Below, piece by piece: positions 21,235-32,800 of a stretch of 64,000 nucleotides of DNA (position 1 is its first letter; each line of letters begins with the position of its first letter). A program made the translations under genes and the position numbers. The stretch is from Epithemia pelagica (taxonomy: Eukaryota > Bacillariophyta > Bacillariophyceae > Surirellales > Surirellaceae): positions 2,356,001-2,420,000 of the forward strand of contig OX337233.1 of assembly GCA_946965045.2 (NCBI GenBank), written 5' to 3'. A model generated the notes under the pieces. That model was not told the DNA's origin, did no database searches, and saw only the letters and a program-made list of their open reading frames with translations.

Positions 21235-23487
21235 ATGGCAACGTCTCAGCTCTCGTACCATGCGGTCCTGATGGAACAAACGTCAGGTGTAAGCAGAAAC
21301 AACGATCAAGGCGAACCAATTGGAGACAGCTCTGAGAGATCTAAGGTGTCATCATCATCCTCAGCTCCCAACAGTCCTTCCCGTAGATCTCGCCGACGAA
21401 GGAAGAAACCGGGAAAGATGGAAGGCCCTTCCGCGGAATCTACTGGGGGACGTGTGCTCTTGACCAGAGAGTCCGTATGGGGAAGTGAAACACAAATGTT
21501 AGAAGAAGCCTTATCAAGAAGGACTTCCTCCTTGTACTCTGGTGATGATGTTGCCTCTCGACGATATGCGGTAGATCATTTGGAAAAGTTATTGGCGAAG
21601 TGGGGTCCACCACCCAAACAAGAAGCGGCGTCGCTCGCAGGACAGCAAGCAGTTGACTCGTTACCTCCATCCAACCCTTGGCAAAGAACAAGACCAACGT
21701 TGATCACATTTGGTTCGTACAGATTAGGGGTACATCGCGCCGATTCCGATTTGGACGTCCTTGCTCTTTGTCCACCAGAATACACTCGAAGTGACTTCTT
21801 CCAATCTTGGGTGAACCTGTTGAAAAGTGATTCCTATATATCAAAGGTACATCCTATACCTCAAGCTTATACTCCGGTGATAAAGTTCATGTTTCGCGAA
21901 AAGATTCAAGTGGATATGCTATTTGCACGATTAGCCGATAGCAAAAAGCTTCGAGAATTCCAACAGCGCCGCGTTGCACCGAATCTTGTGTCTCATCGTG
22001 TTTCTAAGGAAAACTCAGGATTTACTCCTCGCATTGAATATGTTATTGATGATTCTGATCTGAAAGAACAAGATGAAGCGGGAGTACGATCGTTGAACGG
22101 AGCTCGAGTCAGTCAAATGTTGCTGGAAATGGTTCCCGATCTTAACAAGTTTCGAACTGTGCTACGTGCGGTGAAGGAATGGGCTGTATGCAAAGGCATT
22201 TACTCCAACGTGCTTGGATTTCTTGGAGGAGTGAACTATGCAATTTTGGTTGCTCGGATTTGCAAAGAGAATCCTCATGCGGATGCACCTTCGTTGTTGA
22301 AGTTCTTTTTCCAAACCTATTGGAACTGGAATTGGCGTGATCCCGTTCGCTTGCGCCCCATTCAATCCAAGCCTCCGGAAGGCGCACCGCTAATGCCGGC
22401 ATGGGATCCTCAACGAAATCCTCGGGATTCCTTGCACATCATGCCAATCATCACGCCTGCTTATCCCAGTATGAATTCTTCCTACAATGTCGGGATCCCA
22501 CAGCGTCGGCGCATCAGTGAGGAAATGTACTACGCTTATCAGATTCTCTCGTCGGCACCTGTTCCGCCTCCCTCGATTCGCAAAAACTTATCCAACGGAA
22601 GAACAACAAACGTTTTCTCCAAACTCTTTGAACCGTCCGAGTTCTTTTCGAATCACGAGTTCTTTTTGAAGGTTACCATTCAAGCTGCAGACGAACATGA
22701 TTTCATGGAATGGTTCCGCCTCGTAGAATCCAAACTACGATTACTTATTATCAGCATTGAGACTCCCGATATTCATGCGTGGCCTTACAGCCGATTCTTT
22801 GATTGCAAATACGATGGGACAGGGACAGCCGTTGGAGAGTTGGGACGCTCCGATAAGGATTGCTTGCACGAATCCCTCTTTTTCATTGCCCTTCGCTTCC
22901 CGCCCGAGTTGGACACTGTGAACTTGATTCCTTTAATCTCTGACTTCTTGTACAAAGTGAACTCCTGGCCGGGTCGAAAGAAGGGGATGGACCTCACCGT
23001 GTCACATCTCATGGCCTCGGAGTTGCCTCTGTTTGTACGACCGGTCACGCAGGACAAAGAGAACAACAACCAGGGAGTGCTCAATGACAACAGCAACATT
23101 GTCTCCACGGAAAATCAAAGGATGAAAAGCAAGAACCATTACAAGAAGGAACGAAGTCACCGCACTTTGACACGAGCTCCGCTTGCGGGACCACCGTCTG
23201 TCAACCTCGAGGACGATGGGAATATTCCTTGTTCATCCGCTTCGGTTCTCTCCTGCGAACGGGCCGCTGAGACGGAAGAAACACAAAGCATGGCTTCCGA
23301 TGCATCCTTTGGAGATACCAACTCGTCCTGTTCCTCCTCGGCGGAAAGTCATAGCACCAATCACAGCAGCCCCATGAAACGGATTTGCGTGGTGGGAAAC
23401 GGACCCGAGCCAGAAAACATTGCAGATGAAGACCTCGGAGGAGAAGGAGTCGATCCCTCGGATTCCACACAAACGACAACGTCCTAG
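21235..23487 (+). CDS. PAP: Poly(A) polymerase (canonical nuclear type)
   Basis: A single exon of 750 residues from the ATG at 21235 (context ACCATGG). An in-frame ATG at 21133 exists, but the intervening sequence is leader-like. The basic segment RRSRRRRKKPGK is a likely nuclear signal. The nucleotidyltransferase core has ITFGSYRLGVHRADSDLDVL near residue 160-175, with the catalytic DxD, and the third Asp in IQVDMLFARL near residue 227. The central domain (VLRAVKEWAVCKGIYSNVLGF) and RNA-binding domain (SEFFSNHEFFLKVTI, HAWPYSRFFDC) follow in standard order. The Ser/Asn-rich C-terminal 150 residues look disordered and regulatory. The enzyme adds poly(A) tails after cleavage of pre-mRNA. Confidence 0.95.
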   Translation: MATSQLSYHAVLMEQTSGVSRNNDQGEPIGDSSERSKVSSSSSAPNSPSRRSRRRRKKPGKMEGPSAESTGGRVLLTRESVWGSETQMLEEALSRRTSSLYSGDDVASRRYAVDHLEKLLAKWGPPPKQEAASLAGQQAVDSLPPSNPWQRTRPTLITFGSYRLGVHRADSDLDVLALCPPEYTRSDFFQSWVNLLKSDSYISKVHPIPQAYTPVIKFMFREKIQVDMLFARLADSKKLREFQQRRVAPNLVSHRVSKENSGFTPRIEYVIDDSDLKEQDEAGVRSLNGARVSQMLLEMVPDLNKFRTVLRAVKEWAVCKGIYSNVLGFLGGVNYAILVARICKENPHADAPSLLKFFFQTYWNWNWRDPVRLRPIQSKPPEGAPLMPAWDPQRNPRDSLHIMPIITPAYPSMNSSYNVGIPQRRRISEEMYYAYQILSSAPVPPPSIRKNLSNGRTTNVFSKLFEPSEFFSNHEFFLKVTIQAADEHDFMEWFRLVESKLRLLIISIETPDIHAWPYSRFFDCKYDGTGTAVGELGRSDKDCLHESLFFIALRFPPELDTVNLIPLISDFLYKVNSWPGRKKGMDLTVSHLMASELPLFVRPVTQDKENNNQGVLNDNSNIVSTENQRMKSKNHYKKERSHRTLTRAPLAGPPSVNLEDDGNIPCSSASVLSCERAAETEETQSMASDASFGDTNSSCSSSAESHSTNHSSPMKRICVVGNGPEPENIADEDLGGEGVDPSDSTQTTTS

Positions 23488-24414
23488 ACTCTTGAGAGGA
23501 CACAGAGCCTTGAAATGGGTAAGTTTCAATTGAAACAGATGCATCGCATAGCTGCACATACATACATAACGACATACGGACAATCACTAGAAGAACGCGT
23601 ACTTGCTGATGAGCGAGAGACAGAGAGAGAAAAACGAGCAGACAACACTGTTGAAGAAGACTGAAGGATCTACCATAGACGGGGAGACTACTAGTACCAG
23701 ATCCTTTCATGGAATGACAGATTCAGATAATTTAATGATATAAACACTCAGTTTGGAGCAAAGCACTATATTCCATAGAGCAGGCTATCAGGTTGATTGT
23801 CCAAGAGATGTTCCAACTTTCAACGGAGTCACCTTATTGCAGGGAGACGGCAAGTGGAAGGGAGGCGTTTGATTCTTACAAGCTGAACGGGCCTACTAAA
23901 GGCTCGGCTATCCAATCCCGTCTCTCATTCTGAATCTCAGACCCTTTTTCTACGGGGATTGGTGTGTTTGAGTTTCGGGGCTGGACAAACACAAAACCCT
24001 TGTTGTTGATGCGTCGGGAGTCGTCGGGATCTCCAAACATACCCCTCTTTTCGTGTTGGTGTACAGGGAACGGGGGGCTATATTACCTAGTAGAATTCAT
24101 ATGTTGTGAGGACCATGAGCCGATTCAGTACTCGTACTACATACTTCAGACACGCCTTTTTGTGTGTCCAAAGGGGATGTCTTGCTTGGTACCTTATTGG
24201 TAGGCTCCTATGGTCTCTGGTTGGTTGAGTAAGCAGTGCGGCAAAGCACGTGTCGAACGAAGACATCGACCTGTTCCCGCGACAATGTTTTCCGGGTATC
24301 ATTCCTCCGGCGATTCGGAGGTAATCTAGATACTCCTAACAAGGGTAGACAAAAATAGGACTATCAGTTAGGAGACACCACAAAATACTTGTCATTACAG
24401 TTCGCGATTAATAA
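23488..24414. other. Convergent intergenic region
   Basis: Some 927 bases lie between the ends of poly(A) polymerase and the PrsW-like gene. Short frames have no support, and no repeat or RNA gene was seen. Confidence 0.4.
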
Positions 24415-27400
24415 TTAAACAATGTTGTGCTCATCATCCTCATGACCAGTCGGGCTATCCCAGGAACTGTCTTCGCCACGAGCCATACGTGCTTTCACCT
24501 TTTCTTCTAGGATCTTTAATCGATCCCTCTGGCGTCTGTTTTCACGGTAATACCATATGATGCCTGCCATCATAACAGAAGTAATTCCGGCCCATGCCGC
24601 AATATTCACGAAAAGCTGGTTGTATGGAGCTTCGTCTGGGTCGACGTTTCCGTTGTGCTCTTTCAGATATGATATCCATGCGTTTTCTTGGTAAAAGTTT
24701 ACTGCCATAAGAATAGCATCAAAAGTACCGTGCAGAAGAACGGCAGGCAACAGGATGCGTCCCACTCCAATACGATGTCCATTTTGTCCATCGCCTTCCA
24801 CGAATTTGCGGATCATGTTGATACTCTGTAAAGCGGCCGCAAGAGCGTGAATAGGATATATAGACCGAAAAACAAGAATGATCCACTGTTCCAATATTAC
24901 ATTCCGACGATCGTCATCTCTGGCGTCTTGCGTCGCGGTTCCACCAAAAACAAAGACGTAAAGAAAATTTTCTGCGCATGCAAGTCCAACCGCGACACCA
25001 ATCATTCCAGTCGTAATGGCCATTGCTTTCTGCCGGTAAGTTCGGACGTCCGTCTCGTCTTCATCGAACTCTTCCTCCATTGTTCCTGTTCTTTCAATTA
25101 ATTTCATATCTCTTGGTTTCGTACGACTTTTCTTGGACTGGTTACTGCGATGGGAGTATTGTGAGAGGTCTCCAAATGATCCTGTTCTATTCAGCTCTTG
25201 AACTTGATGAGAGGCAAAAGGATATTTGACCAGTCCGCCCTCAACAGCCGATTCGTCTCGTCTTGTCCGCGTAAGACCAGTAAGAAAAACTAAGTCAGGA
25301 TGCTCCACCGTACGGAATGTGTAGTACTTGCACAGTTCTTCTGTAACTGCAGCCACCACATACGCATTGAAAAGCTCACCAAGAAACCAGAGAATGTGCC
25401 AGTTGTTGAAGATCCATTCAGACACAGGTTCCCCACCAAGCCAGGTAACGAAAACATACAGCGAATAACCAATCGATAAGAACGTGTTTGCCATAATACC
25501 TTCAAAAAAGAAAGCGGATGGAGTGGCTATCAAGAATCCGGCTGCGAACATCTTGATTACTGCATCCAAACTGAGATCGCTCTTGTGGAAAATACCATGG
25601 ACAATAAAAAGAACCAAAAAGGACTGCACAAACGTCGCACTCAATACAATGACGTCAGGCCATGAAAAACCAACTCGGGGATTGAAAATTAGACTTGCCA
25701 CTATCGTGCAGATCGCAAGAATGAAGGTGACGAGTATATACCGACTGAGACGACTTAATGCATTCCAGTGTGGTCTGATTCCAGCTTTCTTCCGCGACTT
25801 CCCCATCCATCCACGCCTCAAGTCATTCACATCTTTTTGGTACTCATGAAAGGGTTGGTGAGTAATGTAATCGATTCTCTGGTATCGTGGTGGAACCAAA
25901 AGTCGGATTTCACGCGCTTCTTGGGCCAGGGCACAAACAGACATGCACTGGAACCAACATTTGCATGCAAATCCGCAACAAAGTGACATGAGGAAGTTGA
26001 AGATGCGGGCAACGACATCTTCATTGTGATGCTTCTTTTTGCGTTTAAATATGCCGCTGTCTGTGACCTCGACCGAGTCAACGACCTCCTCCTCCTCAAC
26101 TACTTCGTCTGATGGGTACCATCCACATAGCGTATGACTGCATGCTCCTTCATACTGATCTTCTCTGCTGTTCTCGTATTTGACACGCTTGGCATCGCCG
26201 ACTTGGGTAGAAGCATAGAAAAGATGGTCTTCTTGCGCCCTCGCCCGAACAAGGTAAAACCGTGTTCTCATCCTACGACGACGACCAAGGAATCCCAAGA
26301 AAAGCAAAAAGGTAAACAAGAGTGCAAATCGGATATTGCTTGCCAGATCTCCATATGAGCTGCTTGTTGTTTCTTCGTTTTCGCTGTTGTAGTTCGCAGC
26401 GTTATAATTACCATAGTTGTCGGCTTGATTGTCTTCCATGAAACGATGTTGCTTTGTTCTCGGAGGGGCTCCGTCCGCTGTTGCTAAATCTAAAAGGAGA
26501 TCCCATTCGTCTCGAATAAATTCAACGGTTGGATGCCACACGTTATCGTGGTAATCTCGAAGCTTGAAGATCCCGTTGAACGACTGATGGGGGTGGATTT
26601 CAATCTCAACATCCACTCCCTCCTCAACCCGTCGATTGCCTCCATTGTATGCATTATAAGCATTGTACGCGTTGTAGTTGTTAGCATCTTGATACGCATT
26701 GTAGGCATTGTAGTTGTTCGCCTGTTGGTACGCGTTGTAGTTATTGTTTGCGTCGTCATTGTTATTCTTATTTGCATCGTCGTTGTTATTGTTATTTGCA
26801 TCGTCGTTGTTGTTGGCATTTCCATCGTCATTGTACTGATTGTTGTTGTATTGATTGTTGTTGTACTGGTTGTTGTTGTACTGATTGTTGTTGTACTGAT
26901 TGTTGTTGTACTGATTGTTGTTGTACTGGTTGTCGTTGTACTGATTGTTGTTGTACTGGTTGTTGTTGTACTGGTTGTTGTTAGCATCGTCATTGTTTTG
27001 GTTTTGGTCATACTGGTTGTCGTCATTATAACCGTAGTAGTCATCGTTGCCATTGTTGTTGTCATAGAATACCAGATCATCTGCCCCGTTTTCTACGGTC
27101 TCCTTTACAAAAAAGTGACTTCCAGCCAATCCATCACCCGTACCCCACACAGCAAAAGTTGCAAACATGAGTATGATGGTAACGAGCAATCCGTAGGCCA
27201 CGATGCGACTTGGAAGTTTCTTCCGTTCAATGTTTTGATGTCGCTTCAGAGCGCCTCTCCTTTCATTCCGTAGATTTAGCAGGTATTCTGTCCGATTTGA
27301 TAGAATAAGACCAAAGCATCCCATTGCAGCGCACACAACTGTCTCGTCCAGAAAAAGACTTTTGATGCTGGTGCTAAAGCCACGATACCGTACAATGGTC

Positions 27401-28119
27401 TTTCCAGAGCCAGTACTGTCCGCTCCAGTGTCAAGGGTCTCTGGAGATTGACTGCGCATTTGATTTTTCATCTTTCTGGACCCTCGGGATTCATAGGAAT
27501 CATCCGAGCCATCATCTGCATGGCTACTATAGAAAATCCTTTGAGAGCCTCCTGATGAGTGGCTTGCCTGACTCTGGCTACGGCTTCCAAGTGAAATATG
27601 ATCATGTGCATCGTCTTCACGTACTGACGAAGCATGGCTACTATTGTCACCTGACTTTCTACGACTGCGAGATGACTTCTCGCCTCCACTTTTCATTGCT
27701 TTTTTGCGACGCACGCCATCTCCGGGAGGAATCCCTCCTGACGCTTGGCGAACAGCTCGTTCTCGCGACGATTCACGGCGAAATAAAGTGGAGATCTTCC
27801 CAGTCAGTCCTCTTCTTGTCCTTGGAAGTTCCGTCACAAAACCATCTCCTCCTCCTCCTCCTCCACCACCACGTCCACGCGAGGCAGTAGAGGCTGCACC
27901 ACTCGTGAAGGACTCTGCTGCATTTGGAGCGGCGAACTCATCCTCAGGTAGATCAGTCTCCTCACGGTAATCAGACATGCCGGTCTTTGGATCCGAAAGA
28001 GTCGGTGCTTGATAACCTGCTGAGTCAAACTCATCATGACCCATCGAGTATCGAGCCGTCTGACGTTCTCTCTCTCGCTCGTAAGCGGAGGCCGAGAAGT
28101 CGATTCGATTGCTGGACAT
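24415..28119 (-). CDS. Large PrsW/CPBP-like polytopic membrane protein with Asn-rich repeat
   Basis: A single exon of 1,234 residues. The N-terminal 280 residues are Ser/Arg-rich with a Gly tract. After one membrane span (LLVTIILMFATFAVWG) comes an exposed Asn/Tyr/Gln region at residues about 355-500, with a tandem QYNNN-type repeat and then NAYNAY units. Further spans follow, and the last 400 residues form a multi-span block. That block carries VTEELCKYY, GLACAENFLYV and LLHGTFDAILM, resembling the EExxK, E-N and H motifs of PrsW-family glutamic intramembrane proteases. PrsW cleaves anti-sigma factors in bacteria; a eukaryotic substrate is unknown. A cytoplasmic Ser/Arg-rich loop interrupts the block between the EE and EN motifs. 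Protease activity is inference. Confidence 0.75.
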   Translation of the reverse strand: MSSNRIDFSASAYERERERQTARYSMGHDEFDSAGYQAPTLSDPKTGMSDYREETDLPEDEFAAPNAAESFTSGAASTASRGRGGGGGGGGDGFVTELPRTRRGLTGKISTLFRRESSRERAVRQASGGIPPGDGVRRKKAMKSGGEKSSRSRRKSGDNSSHASSVREDDAHDHISLGSRSQSQASHSSGGSQRIFYSSHADDGSDDSYESRGSRKMKNQMRSQSPETLDTGADSTGSGKTIVRYRGFSTSIKSLFLDETVVCAAMGCFGLILSNRTEYLLNLRNERRGALKRHQNIERKKLPSRIVAYGLLVTIILMFATFAVWGTGDGLAGSHFFVKETVENGADDLVFYDNNNGNDDYYGYNDDNQYDQNQNNDDANNNQYNNNQYNNNQYNDNQYNNNQYNNNQYNNNQYNNNQYNNNQYNNNQYNDDGNANNNDDANNNNNDDANKNNNDDANNNYNAYQQANNYNAYNAYQDANNYNAYNAYNAYNGGNRRVEEGVDVEIEIHPHQSFNGIFKLRDYHDNVWHPTVEFIRDEWDLLLDLATADGAPPRTKQHRFMEDNQADNYGNYNAANYNSENEETTSSSYGDLASNIRFALLFTFLLFLGFLGRRRRMRTRFYLVRARAQEDHLFYASTQVGDAKRVKYENSREDQYEGACSHTLCGWYPSDEVVEEEEVVDSVEVTDSGIFKRKKKHHNEDVVARIFNFLMSLCCGFACKCWFQCMSVCALAQEAREIRLLVPPRYQRIDYITHQPFHEYQKDVNDLRRGWMGKSRKKAGIRPHWNALSRLSRYILVTFILAICTIVASLIFNPRVGFSWPDVIVLSATFVQSFLVLFIVHGIFHKSDLSLDAVIKMFAAGFLIATPSAFFFEGIMANTFLSIGYSLYVFVTWLGGEPVSEWIFNNWHILWFLGELFNAYVVAAVTEELCKYYTFRTVEHPDLVFLTGLTRTRRDESAVEGGLVKYPFASHQVQELNRTGSFGDLSQYSHRSNQSKKSRTKPRDMKLIERTGTMEEEFDEDETDVRTYRQKAMAITTGMIGVAVGLACAENFLYVFVFGGTATQDARDDDRRNVILEQWIILVFRSIYPIHALAAALQSINMIRKFVEGDGQNGHRIGVGRILLPAVLLHGTFDAILMAVNFYQENAWISYLKEHNGNVDPDEAPYNQLFVNIAAWAGITSVMMAGIIWYYRENRRQRDRLKILEEKVKARMARGEDSSWDSPTGHEDDEHNIV
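26640..27060. repeat. Coding minisatellite (Asn/Gln/Tyr repeat)
   Basis: On the plus strand, 15-base units of the form TTGTTGTTGTACTGA/G repeat in tandem about 10 times (about 26832-26980). They are flanked by related GTTGTTATT and GCATTGTAGG arrays. On the coding (minus) strand the units give NNQYN and NAYNAY repeats of the PrsW-like protein. Confidence 0.9.
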
Positions 28120-29837
28120 GAAATTGTTGCTTCTTATTAGCTCAAAAGGAGAACAATTGAAAGGGCACTTTCACGTACGAAACGCAGAGAGCAACACACA
28201 CTGTCGCGACAAATAGGCGCTGTCACAGTCTGAAACTGGTCAATCTTCTTGCCGCTCCAAAACTCTTTGCAGGTTCTTCGATGCTGACACCGTAATTGGT
28301 TCCGACCGCCAGAGAGAGTTTCCTTTAGGCCACCGTCTCGGCACTGTGGTACATTGAAGCAACCACACACTCTTGATAAACTCTCCTCGATGGTTCTTCC
28401 TCACGTCAAGAGCAAACACACAAAAGAGGGAAAGAAAGACCAAGGGCGTTAACAAAAAACGCAAAATTGCAACGCCGGGTGAGGTAAGTCTTGTCATCAG
28501 TGGTCGCACAATCTGGCGAGGGATTTCAGTTGCATCTATTCAAATATGCCCGCCATTTAACAAGCCGTGCCAAAAATGCTTCCAAAGCCGATGACACTGA
28601 AACAAAGACTACTCGAGAATGCACTGGCGCACCTGTATCGGCATCATCACGCGCCAGCGCTGACAAAATATTTCTAATTTAGGCTTTGAAAGATCGGAAC
28701 AACGGACAACTTTGCCGTTGTAATGACTAAAAAATACTCCTACTAGAATAAATAAGTAGTGATGAGAGTGAGAAAGTCTATTCTCTCCATTCTTCCATTC
28801 ATCTATTCATTTTATTCATAGGAATAGGTAGTTTGTTGAGATGAGAGGAGATGAGAGGAGATGAGAGGAGATGAGAGGAGATGAGAGTCAGAAGTCAGAA
28901 GAGGTCAGAGTCAGGCGAAAGGCGAAGTATCTCATTGATCACAAATCACACCAAATATCGGAATGGACAAGGATAAAGGACAAAGGGCCTACCCCATGCC
29001 CCTTGTTACTTGTTAGATCACGATTCCTTTCGGCCCATTGCATAAAGGTCCATGGTCCCATCTTAGTAGGAGTAAGTCTTAGTAGTAGCTGCAATCTGCA
29101 ATAGCTTCTCAACTCCCAACGTGACAACGTACACCGTTCCCCGTTCCCGTCACCAATACGAGTAGTTCGATTCCGAGGCATTGGTGGTGATCCAGCAAAT
29201 TGCAAAATGATGATGCCATTGATCACCACGAACTGAGCCGTCTATTTAAAGCGTATTTCGTGGAAACTGCAGCAATGGAAGTCGCCTTGGATTCCTGAGA
29301 CGGAGCAAGCAATATGGATATTGTGTATGATGAATGATGAGCCTGGTACAAGAAGTCCACTTGGGATTGGAGAGTGATGGTAGGCGGGATAGCCAACGCA
29401 TGAGCGCGCAGAGTCGCCTACGCGCACACGCCGATGCAATAGGATAATTGTAGGTGCAGACAAACTACACTTGAGTGTTCTAAAGTCTATTCACTATAGG
29501 TTCAATTGAATACTGAAACGAAGAGCGATCAGGATTATAGCGCTCATTGATGGGTCAATCCACCGGACTCCACGCTGCCTCCCTCCGAGAGAACTCGCTC
29601 CCGCTGCATGGGTGTGAGCTTCGATGAGGAGCAGAAGTATAGAAAGCCTTGTGTTGTTGTGGCACCGGGGTTGGTGACAGCACAAGTCAATCAGAATAGG
29701 AAGGGATTGAATCATATTTGTACCGGAATCGATCTCCTTGTGGAAGTTGTTTCGACTGTTGGCATCAGAATTCCTGAAAGAGGAGGTATCGCTCCCTCCA
29801 GATAGCTCCTGCCACATACGGCACCGAAAAACTTACA
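28120..29837. promoter_or_regulatory. Divergent intergenic region, PrsW-like / KH protein
   Basis: About 1.7 kb between outward-facing genes. It holds the decamer array at 28838-28887 and otherwise only short unsupported frames. No RNA gene was recognised. Confidence 0.4.
28838..28887. repeat. Five exact tandem copies of a 10-base unit
   Basis: GAGATGAGAG is repeated five times without a mismatch, between two divergent genes. Confidence 0.95.
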
Positions 29838-32800
29838 ATGGCACCGAAAAAGAAAAAGGGCAAAAAGACAGTGACAGAGGATGGCAGTCAGAGCAATACT
29901 GCAGATGTGATTCTTCAGCACAAAAAGAAACTTCTCATGGGAAACGGTCGCTGTCCCGTTGTCACGAATGATTTGAACAGCGACGATGATGATGACTCGT
30001 CCGGAGGTCTCGCGAATAACACCCAAGCTGCACCCAACAACTCGTCTGCGATGGAGGATGTTTGTTTACACTGTCAGTCCTTTTCACGCCAAGTTCAAGT
30101 GAGATGCGATGAGTGTAACAGCTACATTTGCAATCATTGCCATTGGTGTCATGAATTTCAAGCCAATCATGAAATACGAGTTTGCGATCGATGCGATGCG
30201 TTTTATTGCCGTGCATGCGATGAAATGGATCAGTGCGACGACTGTGGAGAAGTTGTGTGTGGAACTTGTTCCACATTACTTTCATGCAAGTTTTGCGGAT
30301 GCGGACTTTGTGAAGAATGCGCCACCGCTTGTGGAAGGTATGTTGAGGGACTGCAAACACTGGAAGCAGATAGTTTCTTGGTCGCTATGATTTCATGGAC
30401 TCAATCCAATCGTACTCATTCGTTTTCTGATCTCCTTGTGGTGATTTTGTTCCCGATTTTCCGCTAAAGGTGTGGGATAGTTTTGTGTAGTCGGGATGCC
30501 AAATTTGCCGTGGAGTGCGACACTTGCCGATTGTCTTATTGTTTGGTTTGCCTAGCCAGTGGCAATAAGGACCCATGTGTTCGATGTGGACACCGTCCAT
30601 CAAAACGAATGGAGCAGCTGGTGCATCTTCGACTCAAGTCGATTTACAAAGCTTTCAAGAGTAGTACCACTGCTGCCAGCACTGCGGCGACCAGCTGCAG
30701 TTTCAGCGCATCAAACCATCGGAGTGGTACCAATGGTGCAGATGGTACACACAACAATTATGGACCTTACATCACTGGGAGTGGGAAACAGAGCTCGAAA
30801 AAGTTCGGCTCTTCGAGAACTCCGAACCCTACTTCGGGACATTCCACTAGTTCACGGTTTCGCCATTCCGATGATCCGCTATCGCACCCACCTAGCGTGG
30901 AGGATTTAACACCAGGAGCGCTCATGTTGGCTGCTGCGGCAAGCGCGGCTGCTCCGTCGTCGCAGCTGGCAGCCGCTGCGGCTGCTGCAGCTGCGTCGGT
31001 GGTCCCCAATGCGGAGTTGGCTGCTGCTGCACATGCTGCGGCGGGATTAGTGGCGCATGGAACCAGTTTCGTGGGAAGGTGTTCGGTACCCAATGTTCCC
31101 CCTACAATGGCACCTCCCCCATCCACGACCATACATGAAGCGAGGTTCAATGCGCGTGCCTCAGCGGAATCGTACGAAGCGGAACGGGTAAAGGCAGAGA
31201 AAGCTGCGGCGGAGCTTCTCGCCGAATTGGATGAAGAAGAACAAGCTGAGAAGACCAAAAAGTCCAAGAAGAAAAAGAAAAAAGAACGACAGCAGGCAAA
31301 ACGTGAAGAACAGAAAAAAGTGAACAATCCCGAGTTGGATGAAAATAGTAATATGGCGACGCAAGATGGAAAGTCGCATGCTCCATCTATTCGGAATGAT
31401 TCGCCCTCTGGTGGAGAGAAGAAAGATGTAAACAAGCATCATAGCTTGAATCATGTTGAGAACAATACCGCAACAACGACGGCTAGTTCGAGCACAAATC
31501 CAACAGTTCGAGAGGAACCGACTACGGGGCAGGAGGACTCAACACAGCGTGAAGTAGAAACTGATGTAGATCCTTTAGAAAAACAGTGTCGAGTTCTGGA
31601 GGAAAAGGGGGATATCCAGGGACTGGAAGAGCTGCTTTCATCGATGAAGGGTGTCCCTGGAAAAGCAGTGCTCCGGAAGAATGCGAAAAAGGCTCTGAAG
31701 CGACTTCGCGCTGTAAATGAAGAAACTGTGGGAGATGAAGCCATCGTGGCGAAAGTTCCTCACAGCATCGACAAAGCTATGACAGAAGTCACTGATTCTC
31801 ACCAGTGGACAGCCATTCCCGAAACCCCGTCAGCACGACCGCCTGATTTGGTATCTCATAATGCCACCACTTCGCGTAGCCATCAACTTCACCCAGGAAC
31901 TGTCACGCCACCACTTTCTCAGACTCCACGGGTTTCAGACCTTCTGCAGATTGTTTCACACAGCCACAACAAGGTGAATTCCATTTCCAGGAATCCTAAG
32001 GGGAATCCAGGAACTCCCAAAAGCGAATGCATCATGCATATGTCTCCCTTGATAGTTGGGAAGGTCATTGGTAAGGGTGGGCAACGTATCCGTGACTTGA
32101 TGGAGGAAAGTGGAGCTCGTATATGGATTGATCAAGACTCCATGGCACCACAAGATCCTCGCATCGTATACGTTAGTGGTCAAAGAGGTAATGTAGACTC
32201 TGCGGTTCAGATGATAACCGATATCGTGTCAAAAGCACCCTCGGATACACCAACTTCCAAGCAAGCATCGGCTCCGGGAGCACCTGCTGCGAGTCCCCAT
32301 GACACTGACATGGTGCCGCTGACAAGTCCAGCCAGTGTCAGCAAAATTCCAGGTATGCCTGTCAATATTGGAGCTAATGGGGGTTCTGCATTTCAGCTGA
32401 AGCCCCGAGAAAAGAAATCAGGTGATGGGAAATCATACCGGGAGATGTCGTGCGACCCTCGCTTTGTACCTCTCTTGATTGGGCGACGAGGATGGACCAT
32501 CAAAAATATTCAAGATTCTAGTGGAGCCCGTGTAGACATTGACCAGAACGTGACTCCGCGAAGGATCACCATATCTGGAAGTGATGAGGCTGTTGATATA
32601 GCAGCGCGCATGGTTGGAGACGTCTTAAGCTACCCCCACTCTCTTCTCCACAGTGGTGTAGATGATATTGACTTGTTTGGTCCGGGTGAAGCTATGATCG
32701 GAGAAACAGAAAACACTGCTAAAGACGTTGCGGGGATTGTAAGACGGCGGAGCGAGGGAGTAGATCAAACAAGTGTCGAGAGACCCTCTTCTCCCTGTGA

